A stretch of DNA of 64,000 nucleotides from Streptomyces sp. SID12488. GTDB lineage: Bacteria; Actinomycetota; Actinomycetes; Streptomycetales; Streptomycetaceae. Below are positions 17,547 through 26,776 of the stretch, piece by piece (positions within the stretch are counted from its first letter, which is position 1; every line of letters starts with the position of its first letter). The translations under genes and the position numbers were made by a program. The notes under the pieces were generated by a model. That model saw only the letters and a program-made list of their open reading frames with translations. It was not told where the DNA came from and made no database searches. The DNA lies in assembly GCF_010548275.1 (NCBI RefSeq), contig NZ_JAAGLT010000006.1, positions 304,478-368,477 on the forward strand, in the 5' to 3' direction.

Positions 17547-17631
17547 CGGGGGGTCCGTTTCATGAAGGGGGTGCGAGTGCGGGTGCGGGTTCGAAGCGGT
17601 ACGGGCACGGCAGGGAGGGCTGTCGCGGAGG

Positions 17632-20433
17632 TCAGCCCGGTGCGCCGCCCAGCAGCGCCTCCAGGTCGGCGGCGGCGCCGGCGCCGCCGTCCTCGAAGAG
17701 GGCCTTGTTGGCCAGCGTGGGCAACTCACGCGCCGGCACGTCCAGATACGGTTCCAGTCGCCGGGCCAGCCGGGCGGGATCCGTGCCGAAGCCGTGCCTG
17801 ACCAGGACGCCGACCGTGCGCTCCCACAGACCGGGGTCGTCCATCAGGTCCCGTACGGTCGCCACCGCGGTCGGGGCCAGCAGGCAGGGATCCTCGGTCG
17901 TCCAGACGTGTCTGCCGTGGGTCGCGGTCAGGGTCGGCCAGCCCTCGCCGGGCAGGTGAACGGTGGCCCGTGTCCCCACGGGGACGGTCACCTCCAGATG
18001 GAAGCGCCCGTTGTCGCGCCGCCAGCTCACCGACGCCTCCCCGTACGGCGTGATGTGCCGGGCGGAGGCATGGGTCAGTGCCCGGTCCGGCAGCGGCCGT
18101 ACGGTGAACTCCCGGTATCCGGGGGCCGCGGGGGCGAGTCCGGCGACCGTGCGGTGCATCCAGTCGGCGACCGCTCCGAGCGCGTAGTGGTTGAAGGACG
18201 TCATCTGGCCGGGGTTGACGGTGCCGTCGGGCAGCATGCTGTCCCAGCGTTCCCAGACGGTGGTGGCGCCCATCGTCACCGGATACAGCCAGGAGGGGCA
18301 GCCCTTCTCCAGCAGCAGCCGGTGGGCGAGGTCGGGGCGGCCGGCGGTGGTGAGGGCGTCGGTCATCAGCGGGGTGCCGACGAACCCGGTGGCGATCCGG
18401 AAGCCGCTCGTGCGGACCAGGTCGGCGAGCCTGCGTCCGGCGGTCTCGCGCTGCACGGGAAGGGACAGCAGCTCCCACTGGAGTGCCATGGCGTACGCGG
18501 TCGGTGAGTCGCCCACGATCCGGCCGGCCGGCGTGACGAACGCGCGGGCGAACGCCTCCCTGGTCCGGGCGGCGAGCGCACGGTACTCCCCCGCCTCCTC
18601 CAGCCGGCCCAGCACCTCGGCGGTGCGGGCGACGACGTCCGCGCAGTGGATCAGGCACGCGGTGGCGACGACGTCCGGGGGTGTGCGGGCGGCGAACGGG
18701 TCGTCCGGCGGTGCGGCCGGGTCGAGCCAGTCACCGAACTGGAAGCCGCCCGCCCACACCCCGTCGGTGGTCAGCGAGGCCGTCTTGTCGACCCAGGCGC
18801 GCCCACTGGCGAACTGCCGCCGCAGGACGTCGAGGTCGCCGTACCGCTCGTGCAGCACCCAGGGCACCACGACGGCGGCGTCGCCCCAGGCCGCCGCGGT
18901 CGGCGTCTCGATGTCCAGGACGTCGGGGACCACCCAGGGCACCGCGCCGTCGGAGTGCTGCTCGGCGGCGAGGTCGGCGAGCCACGAGGAGAGGAAGCCC
19001 GCGGAGTCGAAGAGGAAGGCTGCGGTGGGTGAGAAGACCTGGATGTCCCCGGTCCAGCCGAGGCGTTCGTCGCGCTGCGGGCAGTCGGTCGGTACGTCGA
19101 GGAAGTTGCCGCGTGTGCCCCGGACGACGTTCTCGTGGAACTGTTCGAGATCCGGGTCGGAGCAGGAGAACCAGCCGGTGCGGCGCAGGTCGGTCCCCAC
19201 GACCATGGCGTGCAGGTCCTCGGCCGTCAGGTCCGGCACGCCGCTGATCTCGGCGTAGCGGAACCCGTGGAAGGTGAGCGAGGGTTCGAGGACGGTCTCC
19301 TGGGCCTCCGCCAGGAGGTAGGTGTCGGTGGCGTCGGCCGTGCGCAGGGGCCTGGTGCACAGCTCCTCGTTCTCCAGGATCTCGGCGTGCCGGACGGTGA
19401 CCTCCCGGCCGTCCGTGGCACCGCGTACCCGCAACCGGACCCAGCCGACGACGTTCTGCCCGAAGTCGGCGAGCGTACGGCCGGACGGCGACTGCCAGAC
19501 CCTCAGCGCGGGCAGCACCTCGGTGACCCGTACGGGCGGGCCCTGTGGGGCGACGAGTCGCGCCAGGTCCGCGTCCTCGTCGGGCAGTACCTCCACCGGG
19601 CCGGTCGCCGCGCCGGGCGCGATGCGCAGATCGGTGCGTTGGCCCTTGTAGAGGTCGTCGGCGACGACTCCGGTGTCCCGGGCCCGCCACTCCTCGTCGG
19701 TGCCGAGCGTCTCCACCGAGCCGTCGGCGTACCGGACTTCCAGCTGGGCGAGCAGGGCGAGCCGGTCACCGTACAGGGCGCGGGCGCCCCACCAGCCGAG
19801 GTGGCCCCGGTACCAGCCGTTGCCGAGCAGTACGGAGAGCGTGTTCTCGCCTTCTGCCAGCAGCGCGGTGACGTCGTGGGTCTGGTAGCGCAGCCGGTGG
19901 CGGTAGCTCGTCCAGCCGGGCGCGAGCACCTCGTCACCGATCCGGGTGCCGTTGAGGGAGGCGGTGTAGACGCCGTGGGCGGTGGCGTACAGCCGCGCGC
20001 TCACCATCCCGGGGCGCAGGACGACCGTCCGGACGAGCTCCGGGGCGGGCGCGTCCAGGGCGCCGTGGTCGCGGGGGGTGATGAACCTGGCGCTCCAGTC
20101 GTGCGGACGCAGCAGTCCCGTCTCCACGGTGGCGGGCGTGCTCCACTCGGTGCACTCTCCCTCAGAGGCCACGCGTATCCGGACGGTCGCCCGGGTGCGG
20201 GAAGGCAGCGGCTCGAAGGGCCAGGGCACGAGGATCTGCTCGTCCGACTCGATCCGTACGACGGTGGTGCCGTCCAGTTCCACCTCGTACGCCGTCTGCC
20301 GCCAGCTGAGGTCGTCCGTGCGCACCTGCCACGAGAGGCGTGGTGTGGAGGTCCCCACACCGAACGGATCGTCCCGGTGTTCGAAGCGGATCGCTACAAC
20401 GGTGGTGCTGGGCTCCGGATGCTCCAGGATCAT
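17632..20433 (-). CDS. GH78 alpha-L-rhamnosidase, apparently cytoplasmic
   Basis: A 933-aa glycosidase without a signal peptide; the N-terminus MILEHPEPSTTVVAIRFEHR leads straight into the first beta-sandwich (GTSTPRLSW). The catalytic barrel carries VPTDCPQRDERLGWTGDIQV near residue 454 with the expected acidic residues, and WGDAAVVVPWVLHERYGD. The C-terminal beta domain follows. It would release L-rhamnose inside the cell from oligosaccharides brought in by a transporter. The ATG at 20433 has GGGAGGGGACGGGC upstream, and a LacI-type palindrome lies 20 nt before the start. It is downstream of a lacI-type gene in the same orientation. Confidence 0.93.
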   Translation of the reverse strand: MILEHPEPSTTVVAIRFEHRDDPFGVGTSTPRLSWQVRTDDLSWRQTAYEVELDGTTVVRIESDEQILVPWPFEPLPSRTRATVRIRVASEGECTEWSTPATVETGLLRPHDWSARFITPRDHGALDAPAPELVRTVVLRPGMVSARLYATAHGVYTASLNGTRIGDEVLAPGWTSYRHRLRYQTHDVTALLAEGENTLSVLLGNGWYRGHLGWWGARALYGDRLALLAQLEVRYADGSVETLGTDEEWRARDTGVVADDLYKGQRTDLRIAPGAATGPVEVLPDEDADLARLVAPQGPPVRVTEVLPALRVWQSPSGRTLADFGQNVVGWVRLRVRGATDGREVTVRHAEILENEELCTRPLRTADATDTYLLAEAQETVLEPSLTFHGFRYAEISGVPDLTAEDLHAMVVGTDLRRTGWFSCSDPDLEQFHENVVRGTRGNFLDVPTDCPQRDERLGWTGDIQVFSPTAAFLFDSAGFLSSWLADLAAEQHSDGAVPWVVPDVLDIETPTAAAWGDAAVVVPWVLHERYGDLDVLRRQFASGRAWVDKTASLTTDGVWAGGFQFGDWLDPAAPPDDPFAARTPPDVVATACLIHCADVVARTAEVLGRLEEAGEYRALAARTREAFARAFVTPAGRIVGDSPTAYAMALQWELLSLPVQRETAGRRLADLVRTSGFRIATGFVGTPLMTDALTTAGRPDLAHRLLLEKGCPSWLYPVTMGATTVWERWDSMLPDGTVNPGQMTSFNHYALGAVADWMHRTVAGLAPAAPGYREFTVRPLPDRALTHASARHITPYGEASVSWRRDNGRFHLEVTVPVGTRATVHLPGEGWPTLTATHGRHVWTTEDPCLLAPTAVATVRDLMDDPGLWERTVGVLVRHGFGTDPARLARRLEPYLDVPARELPTLANKALFEDGGAGAAADLEALLGGAPG

Positions 20434-20453
20434 GCCCGTCCCCTCCCTCAAGT

Positions 20454-20467
20454 GTGGAACGTTCCAC
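20454..20467. promoter_or_regulatory. LacI-type operator upstream of the cytoplasmic GH78 gene
   Basis: GTGGAACGTTCCAC is a perfect 14-bp palindrome with the central CG step typical of LacI-family operators. It lies 20-34 nt upstream of the GH78 start and just after the stop of a lacI-type gene. Repression of the GH78 pair by that regulator is the simplest reading. Confidence 0.75.
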
Positions 20468-20547
20468 GTTTGAAACGACTCAACCATGAGCCGGGGAGGG
20501 CGGGGCGTCAAGAGGGAACGGCAAAGAGATCCGGGCGTTCGCTCTGC

Positions 20548-21588
20548 TCAGAGGCGCGCGGGCGCGGTGCTGCCGCGCACCACGAGGTGCGGTGTCGAGG
20601 CCATGACGACGGCGCGGTCACGGCGGTTCTCGATCCGCTCCACCAGGAGCCTGGCCGCCGTCTCGCCCATCATGGCGCCCGCCTGGTCCACGCTGGTCAG
20701 GTTCACCGGAGCGAGGGCGGCCACGGAGGTGTTGTTGTAACCAGCGAGCGAGAGATCCTCGGGGATGCGCAGGCCGAGTTCGGCGGCGGCCCGGAAGACA
20801 CCGGTCGCGGCGACGTCGGCGCCGGCGAAGATCGCGGTGGGCGGGCGTGTGGAGGTGAGCAGTTCCATGGCGCCGCGGTAGCCGCCCTCGTCCGAGTACC
20901 CCGAGTTCACGACCCGGGCCAGATCGGACAGGCCGTGCCGGGCCATCGCCTCGCCGTAGGCGGCCCGGACATGGTGTTCCGGCCGCTGCTGCCACTGGGT
21001 GCCGCGCACCGTCGGGTGCGACAGGTGGGCGATGTCCCGGTGCCCCAGCCCGACCAGGTGGTCCACCACGAGATCGACGCCCAGGCCGTCCTGGTTGACC
21101 ACACAGTCGTACGCCGGTGAGGGGTCGTGGTGGCCGAGCACCACCGTCGGCACGTCGGCGGCGATGCGCACCACCTCCGCACGGGGAACGGCGGGGGCGA
21201 TCAGGATCAGGCCGTCCATCTGCCGGTCCACCATGGCGTGGATGAGCTTCATCTGGTCGTCCATCTCGGCGGAGCCGCTGGAGCCGATGAACACCGCGTA
21301 CTCGCTGTCCCGCAGCAGTGCGTCGACCCCCTCCAGGAGGTCGGCGTAGAAGGCGTTGCGGATGCTCGCGAGCAGAACGCCGATCGTGTACGTACGACCC
21401 CGCATCCCACGCGCGGCGGCATGCGGACGGTAGCCCAGCTCGGTCATCGCGGCCCGCACCCGCTCGCGCATCCCGGGGCTCACCCCGTAGGCGTTGGTCA
21501 GCACTTTCGACACCGCGGAGGTCGACACGCCCGCACTGCGCGCGACATCGGCGATGGTCGCTCTCTTCGCGCCGCCCGTTGATCCCAT
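20548..21588 (-). CDS. LacI family transcriptional regulator (rhamnoside locus, copy 1)
   Basis: A 346-aa repressor. The N-terminal HTH is ATIADVARSAGVSTSAVSKV with the hinge region NAYGVSPGMRERVRAAMTEL. A periplasmic-binding-protein-like sugar domain follows (TYTIGVLLASIRNAFYADLL, DGLILIAPAVPRAE, IFAGADVAATGVFRA, LTSVDQAGAMMGETAA). The ATG at 21588 is chosen because the HTH begins at the usual distance. It is closely related to the second LacI protein at 28889-29926, sharing most of the HTH. It lies upstream of, and co-oriented with, the two GH78 genes, with palindromes on both sides that it may bind. Confidence 0.93.
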   Translation of the reverse strand: MGSTGGAKRATIADVARSAGVSTSAVSKVLTNAYGVSPGMRERVRAAMTELGYRPHAAARGMRGRTYTIGVLLASIRNAFYADLLEGVDALLRDSEYAVFIGSSGSAEMDDQMKLIHAMVDRQMDGLILIAPAVPRAEVVRIAADVPTVVLGHHDPSPAYDCVVNQDGLGVDLVVDHLVGLGHRDIAHLSHPTVRGTQWQQRPEHHVRAAYGEAMARHGLSDLARVVNSGYSDEGGYRGAMELLTSTRPPTAIFAGADVAATGVFRAAAELGLRIPEDLSLAGYNNTSVAALAPVNLTSVDQAGAMMGETAARLLVERIENRRDRAVVMASTPHLVVRGSTAPARL

Positions 21589-21694
21589 GAGAGTCCCCAC
21601 CTCCGTCGTCACGCGCCACTTACGCCCCACGTCGGCGTTTCCGGAACGTTACTCGCAGATGGCTTGACGGCTCCGGGCGATGCGCCTCGATCTA

Positions 21695-21723
21695 TGGGAC
21701 GTTCCCGTTGTGGCACGTTACAC
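21695..21723. promoter_or_regulatory. Two adjacent LacI-like palindromes upstream of lacI copy 1
   Basis: TGGGACGTTCCCG (21695-21707) is palindromic around ACGT. TGGCACGTTACACG (21711-21724 region) is a weaker relative in phase with it. Both resemble the TGGAACGTTCCA operator at 20454. They lie ~110-135 nt upstream of the lacI start and would suit autoregulation through paired sites. Confidence 0.5.
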
Positions 21724-21799
21724 GAAAGGCCTGACGCGACAGGCCGGCCGACAGGCACATCGCAGCACACCACGCCCGGGGCCCGATGAACGGCCGCGA

Positions 21800-21925
21800 C
21801 GGAAAACCGTCAACAGCGGCCTGTGCATACAGGTCACCGGAGGGTCGACGGCCAACGGGGCCACCCTGAACCAGGCGAGCTGCAACACCGGCACGAACGA
21901 GCAGTGGCTCGTGGTCTGCTGCCTC
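21800..21925 (+). pseudogene. Ricin-type beta-trefoil (CBM13-like) lectin fragment
   Basis: On the plus strand a stretch reads VNSGLCIQVTGGSTANGATL followed by NQASCNTGTNEQW. This is one repeat of a ricin-type carbohydrate-binding domain (LCLDVxGGSTADGA...W.C.GGxNQQW). It has no credible start, signal peptide or further repeats, and the frame continues into low-quality sequence. It looks like the remnant of a lost lectin-tailed secreted glycosidase beside the rhamnosidases. Confidence 0.6.
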
Positions 21926-21998
21926 GGACGTGTCTGCGGCGCCGCCGACCGGCACCGCAGACACGTTGTCTCTCCCCCGTCCTGTCAGCACAAGCCCA

Positions 21999-24900
21999 TC
22001 AGCGCAGCCGGGCGCTCACCCGGTACCGGCCGGACGCCAACCGGCAGACATACACCCCGTCGCCGAAACCGATGAAGCGCACACCCTCGGCACCCGCCAG
22101 TGGCGCACGTCCTTCGCGGACCGAGTCGGCCGACACCGCCGGAAGCCGCAGGGTCGCCTCGCTGTTCGCGGGCACCACCACGTCGTACACCAGGCGCCTG
22201 CCGCCGTCCGTCACCTGCCACTCGCTCCGGATCTCCCCGTACGGCGACTCGTACCTCCCCGAGACCCGGTTGATCCCGCCCGTGGGATCGATGTGGGGTT
22301 GCAGCAGGAAGTGCTTGAACCCGGGGCTCTCCGGGTCACGGGCGATGCCGGCCATGTAGGCGTACATCCACTCCATGATCGCGCCGTAGGCGTAGTGGTT
22401 GAAGGAGTTCATGCCGACCGGCCCGAACCCGTCCTCCTTCGAGTACGAGTTCCAGCGCTCCCACACCGTGGTGGCACCGTTCTTCACCGAGAACAGCCAG
22501 GACGGCAGCGCGTCCTGGTGGAGCAGCTTGTACGCCAGGTCGGCGCGGCCCTCGTCGCTGAGGACGGGAGCGAGGACGTTGACGCCGAGGAAGCCGACGG
22601 ACAGCGTGTTCTCGGCGTACCGGACCCGGATGCTGCCGGGGTGCGCGGCCTTGTAGGCGTCGTCGTTGCCTATGTTGTCGGCGAGATGGCCGACGAGCGT
22701 GCGCCGCTGGGCCTGCGTCTCGTAGAAGCCGAGCTTGAGGACCCAGAGCAGCGCTGTCTGGCTGTTGTCCTCCGTCTTCTGGTTGGGGTCGGAGCCCGGT
22801 TCGATCGGAGAGGCGTCGCCGAGGCTGGACCTGACGGTGACCGTGCCGCCCTCCGTACTCAGGTACTTGGTGATGAACGCCTGCCTTATGCGTCCGAAGA
22901 GCCGGTCGTACGCCGCCGCCTCCGCCGTCCTGCTGGTCGCGCGGGCCATCTGTGCCATCAGCCGGGTGCTGTAGCCGTAGTAGACGTCGCTCATCAGCTG
23001 GGCGCTGGTCTTCTGCGGCCCGAGCCAGTCGCCGGTGAGGGACCCCTGCCCGGCGTAGGTGTCGCCGGTCTGCTGCTGGATCCAGTCCAGGTAGCGGGTC
23101 ATCGCGGGCCAGTTGTTCTCGACGACGGTCGCGTCGCCGGTCATCTGCCACACGGTCCACGGCACGATGACCCCGGCGTCCGCCCAACCGCTGCCGCCAC
23201 CAGGGAAATTGTACCGTCCCGTCGGGGCGACCCCGGTGAACTGCGCCTTGCCCATGCCGTAGATGAGCGCGGAGTCGACGACGGTGTCCTGGAAGTGGCT
23301 GAGGAAGACACCGGCGTCCACGTTGTACAGACCGGTCGCGGAGAAGACCTGGGTGTCGCCGGTCCAGCCGAGGCGTTCGTCGCGCTGGGGGCAGTCGGTG
23401 GGCACCCAGAGGTAGTTGCCGCGCTGGCCCCAACGGATGTTGCTCGCCAGCTGGTTGATGTCGGGATCATTGGTGGTGACGGTGCCCGTCTCACGGATCG
23501 CGGACGTGGCGACCTTGCCGGTCAGGCCGGTGATCGTGATCGTGCCCGTCGCGGTGACGGAGACGTAGCGGAAGCCGTAGAAGGTCAGGGAGTCCTGGTG
23601 GGTCTCGCCGTGCCGGTCACCCTTCAGGACATACGTGCTGGTGGCCTTGGCGCTGCGGAGGTTCGCCCGGTACAGGGAGCCCGCAGGGCCGTCAGCTCCG
23701 GCGCTGTCGTCGTTGAGTATCTCGCCGAACCTGAACTCGGCCCTGGCTCCGGCGGGGCCGCGGAGGCTGTAGCGGGCCACACCGACCATGTTCTGGCCGA
23801 GGTCGAAGACGACGGTCTCACCCGCGCCGATCGTGACCGGGGCTGAGTCCGCCTTGGCGGGGTCGGTCACCGTCCGCGCGGGGTCCACGACGATCCGACC
23901 CCGGCCGTTACGGCTGCCGTCCTGTCCGGTCACGCCGGTGGCGACGGTGATCGACTGCGGTCGGCGGTCCCAACGGTGCATGAAGCGTGCCGTCTCGCCC
24001 GGGTAGGCGAGGAGGCGCGAGTCCGGGAACCTGTCGTCGAAGGCGACTCGTTCCACGTCCGACCAGGCGGAGTCGTCGAATCCGTGCGCCGTCCAGCCCG
24101 GCAGCTCCTTGCGGGCGTCGTAGGTCTGGCCGTCGTAGATGTCGTCGGCGCGGTAGGGGCCCGCGTCAGTGGCCTTCCAGTCGCCTCCCGGAGCGGTGAC
24201 GACCGTCTGAGAGGTCCCGTCGGCGTACCGGATCAGCAGCTTCGCCTTGACGGCGAGGGCGTTGCCGTCCGCCGAGTAGTACGTACTGCCTTGGGAGATA
24301 CGGCCGTTGTACCAGCCGTTGCCCAGGACGACCGCGAGGGTGACGCCCGGCTCCCGCGTCACGAGGTCGGTGACGTCGTACGTCATGTAGTTGACCCGCG
24401 CGTCGTAGTTCGTCGAACCCGGCGGCAGCAGTTCGACCGTGGTGCCGCCGTCCTGCGGCACGGTCACGTGTCGCCCGTTGACGTAGGCGTCGTACACGCC
24501 GAGGGCCGAGACGTACAGCCGCGCCTCACGAACGCGCGGGCGGTGCGTTCCGGGGCCAGCACTCGTGAGGGCTGCCTCCTTCCGCAGCATCGGCGCGCCG
24601 GGCGAGTTGGGGGTCTTGCCCTTCATCCCGATCCACCGCGCGCCCTCCCATCCGCCGACACCGTCGGTGCTCATCAGGCCGGTCTCGAAGAACGAGGGAG
24701 ATGCGGTACCCACCAGCCGGTCTTCGGCGTCCCATACGGTGACGGTCCAGTGATAGCGGGTCGACGCTCGCAGCGACTTGCCCGCGTAGCGGACGGCCAC
24801 CGAATCGGAGGTGTGGACCCGGCCGCTGTTCCAGAGGTCCGCCCGGGCGACGTTCAGTTTCTCCGGGGAACTCGCGACGAGGATCCGGTACGCCCCCTGG

Positions 24901-25199
24901 CTCCGCCCGCGCGCCGCCGACCGCATACACCAGCCGAAGCGCGGCCGGGGAGCGTCGACCCCCAGGGGTTCCGTGCGGTGTTCCACTGTCAGTCCGAGCA
25001 CTGCGCCGGCCTCCTCACCACGGGACGCCTGCGCAGCCGCGCTCGTCCCACCCCCGATGACACCGGCTCCCAGCGACACGGCGCCGGCTGTCACAGCGAG
25101 CACGGTGCGACGACGCACTGCCGTCCTGTCCGCACGGGGAGGTGACCCCGCACCGGCCTCGCGGTCGGCGCCGTCCGTACTGCGTGCTTCCTGGCTCAC
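21999..25199 (-). CDS. Exported GH78 alpha-L-rhamnosidase
   Basis: A 1066-aa glycosidase. The long N-region contains RRRTVLAVTAGAVSLGAGVI, a twin-arginine-like signal, followed by an Ala-rich cleavage zone (GGGTSAAAQA). The first fibronectin/beta-sandwich module begins around VLGLTVEHRTEPLGVDAPRP. The GH78 barrel carries VPTDCPQRDERLGWTGDTQV near residue 606 and WADAGVIVPWTVWQMTGDA. The GTG at 25199 has AGAAGGA upstream. It is separated by ~240 nt from the sugar-binding lipoprotein gene and lies on the same strand as the transporter genes, so it is probably part of that operon or regulon. Confidence 0.92.
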   Translation of the reverse strand: MSQEARSTDGADREAGAGSPPRADRTAVRRRTVLAVTAGAVSLGAGVIGGGTSAAAQASRGEEAGAVLGLTVEHRTEPLGVDAPRPRFGWCMRSAARGRSQGAYRILVASSPEKLNVARADLWNSGRVHTSDSVAVRYAGKSLRASTRYHWTVTVWDAEDRLVGTASPSFFETGLMSTDGVGGWEGARWIGMKGKTPNSPGAPMLRKEAALTSAGPGTHRPRVREARLYVSALGVYDAYVNGRHVTVPQDGGTTVELLPPGSTNYDARVNYMTYDVTDLVTREPGVTLAVVLGNGWYNGRISQGSTYYSADGNALAVKAKLLIRYADGTSQTVVTAPGGDWKATDAGPYRADDIYDGQTYDARKELPGWTAHGFDDSAWSDVERVAFDDRFPDSRLLAYPGETARFMHRWDRRPQSITVATGVTGQDGSRNGRGRIVVDPARTVTDPAKADSAPVTIGAGETVVFDLGQNMVGVARYSLRGPAGARAEFRFGEILNDDSAGADGPAGSLYRANLRSAKATSTYVLKGDRHGETHQDSLTFYGFRYVSVTATGTITITGLTGKVATSAIRETGTVTTNDPDINQLASNIRWGQRGNYLWVPTDCPQRDERLGWTGDTQVFSATGLYNVDAGVFLSHFQDTVVDSALIYGMGKAQFTGVAPTGRYNFPGGGSGWADAGVIVPWTVWQMTGDATVVENNWPAMTRYLDWIQQQTGDTYAGQGSLTGDWLGPQKTSAQLMSDVYYGYSTRLMAQMARATSRTAEAAAYDRLFGRIRQAFITKYLSTEGGTVTVRSSLGDASPIEPGSDPNQKTEDNSQTALLWVLKLGFYETQAQRRTLVGHLADNIGNDDAYKAAHPGSIRVRYAENTLSVGFLGVNVLAPVLSDEGRADLAYKLLHQDALPSWLFSVKNGATTVWERWNSYSKEDGFGPVGMNSFNHYAYGAIMEWMYAYMAGIARDPESPGFKHFLLQPHIDPTGGINRVSGRYESPYGEIRSEWQVTDGGRRLVYDVVVPANSEATLRLPAVSADSVREGRAPLAGAEGVRFIGFGDGVYVCRLASGRYRVSARLR

Positions 25200-25440
25200 G
25201 TCGTCGTCCTTCTTTCGGTTGTACGGGAGTCGGTCGAGGGCGCGCGCACGGTGAACGTGTGCCTTCCCGAACCGACGGTGTGGGGGGGTACGGCCGCCCG
25301 TGGGGAGAGAGGGCCATCAGGCTCGCGGGATCGGCAGTGATGGGTGCCGTGAAATAGGCATGGCGCGGCCGGGTGTCCTCCTGGAGGACCTCCCGCAGGA
25401 CGTCGTCGCGCCCGCCCTCCGGTCGACCGACAGCGTGATG

Positions 25441-26715
25441 TCAGCTTCCGGCTTTGTAGTCGGCGTCCATCTCGGCGAGAAGCTTCTTGGGGGTGGACTG
25501 GTCGCTGAAGATCTCCTGGAGACCGCTGAGCATCGTCTGCTGGATCTTGGCATTGGGCCAGAGCTGGTCCATGAACGGCACAGTCCGGCCGTCCCCGATG
25601 AACTCGGACAGCTCGGCCAGCGACGGGTTCGCTACGAAGCCCGTGTCGGACAGGCTGGGCAGGCCGCCCTGCTTCTTCACGAACAGGTTCATGCCCTCGG
25701 GGGACATCACGAAGTCCACGAATTTCAGGGCGAGTTCCTCGTTCTTCGCCTTGGCGTTGACGCCGTAACCGGCGCCCGCCGCAGCCGGTATGAGGGTCTT
25801 CGACGGGTCGTCGTTGGCCGGCAGCGCCCGGAGCGTGAACTTGCCCTTCGGGTTCTTCGCCTCCAGGAGGGCGATCACCCAGTTGCCCTGGATGATGCCG
25901 AGCGTCCTGCCGGTCGCGGCGAGGCCCTGGCTGGCCTCGTAGTTGGTCCCCAGGGGGTTCTTCTGGAAGCAGCCCGTCTTCTCCATCGTCACGTACTTGT
26001 CCAGGGCCGTGAGCCATGGCGACTTGGCGAAGGTGGCCTGTCCCGCCTGCATCTTCTTGTCGAAGTCACGGTCGTCGCCGTATACGGTCGTGGCGACCAG
26101 TGCGTACTGGACGAGCTGGGTCACCCAGTTGTCCTGGTTGCCCAGCGCGAAGGCGGGTGTTCCCTTGGCCTTCGCCGCCCGGCAGAAGTCGAGCAGCTTC
26201 GTCCAGGTGTCCGGCGGGGTGAGGCCTGCGTTCGCCATGGCCTGCTCGTTGTAGACGGCGCCGATACCGTTCTGTCCGAAGACCGCGGTGTAGGTCTTCC
26301 CCTCGTACTGGGCGACGCTCTTGATCGCCTCGGGCATCCTGGCCGCCCAGGGCCGGTCCGAAAGGTCGCGCAGATAGCCGGGTTTGGCCAGGACGTACGT
26401 GGCACCCGGGTTGCCGTTGCCGGGCCAGACCGACATCACGTCGGGTGCGGTGCCCGAGGACAGCTGGGTGCGGATCTGCTGCTGGTACTGGTCGGCGCCG
26501 CTGGTGGTGTAGCGGACCTTGACGCCCGGGTTGGCCTTCTCGAACGCCTTGACGACGTCCTCGACCGAGCCCTGGTCGATGGAGGCGAGCGTCAGGGTTT
26601 TTGAGCCACCCGAACCGTCGCCGCCGGAGCCGGCCTCGGTGCCGCCACTGCACGCGGCCAGCACAGCCATGGAGGTCGCCGCGGCGATCAGGAGCGGGAG
26701 TGTGCGTGTCTTCAT
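25441..26715 (-). CDS. Sugar ABC transporter substrate-binding lipoprotein
   Basis: A 424-aa lipoprotein with signal and lipobox MKTRTLPLLIAAATSMAVLA followed by AC (LAAC), lipidated on that cysteine. The mature part begins with a Gly/Ser linker (SGGTEAGSGGDGSGGSKTLT) and continues as an extracellular solute-binding protein of the carbohydrate family (FEKANPGVKVRYTTSGADQY, APDVMSVWPGNGNPG, VDFVMSPEGMNLFVKKQGGL). It lies 61 nt after the inner permease gene. The ligand is likely a rhamnose-containing oligosaccharide, judging by the flanking GH78 genes. GAAGGA precedes the ATG at 26715. Confidence 0.93.
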   Translation of the reverse strand: MKTRTLPLLIAAATSMAVLAACSGGTEAGSGGDGSGGSKTLTLASIDQGSVEDVVKAFEKANPGVKVRYTTSGADQYQQQIRTQLSSGTAPDVMSVWPGNGNPGATYVLAKPGYLRDLSDRPWAARMPEAIKSVAQYEGKTYTAVFGQNGIGAVYNEQAMANAGLTPPDTWTKLLDFCRAAKAKGTPAFALGNQDNWVTQLVQYALVATTVYGDDRDFDKKMQAGQATFAKSPWLTALDKYVTMEKTGCFQKNPLGTNYEASQGLAATGRTLGIIQGNWVIALLEAKNPKGKFTLRALPANDDPSKTLIPAAAGAGYGVNAKAKNEELALKFVDFVMSPEGMNLFVKKQGGLPSLSDTGFVANPSLAELSEFIGDGRTVPFMDQLWPNAKIQQTMLSGLQEIFSDQSTPKKLLAEMDADYKAGS

Positions 26716-26776
26716 GATGTCCTTCTCGGGGAAGAGCCACCGGGCATGAGGGTGAGGGTCGGTCGGGCGTCGGGGG

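Larger units (their letters stand above)
21589..21998. other. Intergenic region with operator-like palindromes and a lectin remnant
   Basis: This 410-bp gap lies upstream of the first lacI-type gene and downstream of the third GH78 gene. It holds CGGAACGTTAC (21651-21661) and two palindromic LacI-like motifs near 21696-21723, consistent with an autoregulated lacI promoter. It also holds a short beta-trefoil lectin fragment on the plus strand. No intact gene is visible. Confidence 0.6.

Noticed and set aside
15891..17801. 636-codon plus-strand frame opposite the exported GH78 gene
   Set aside because: G/C-rich third positions keep antisense frames open; the translation is Val/Gly/Arg-rich without motifs, while the minus strand encodes a complete GH78 enzyme.
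25300..26604. Long plus-strand frame of 434 codons across the binding-protein gene
   Set aside because: It is the antisense shadow of a lipoprotein with a clear lipobox and ribosome-binding site; the shadow protein has no domain and no start signal.
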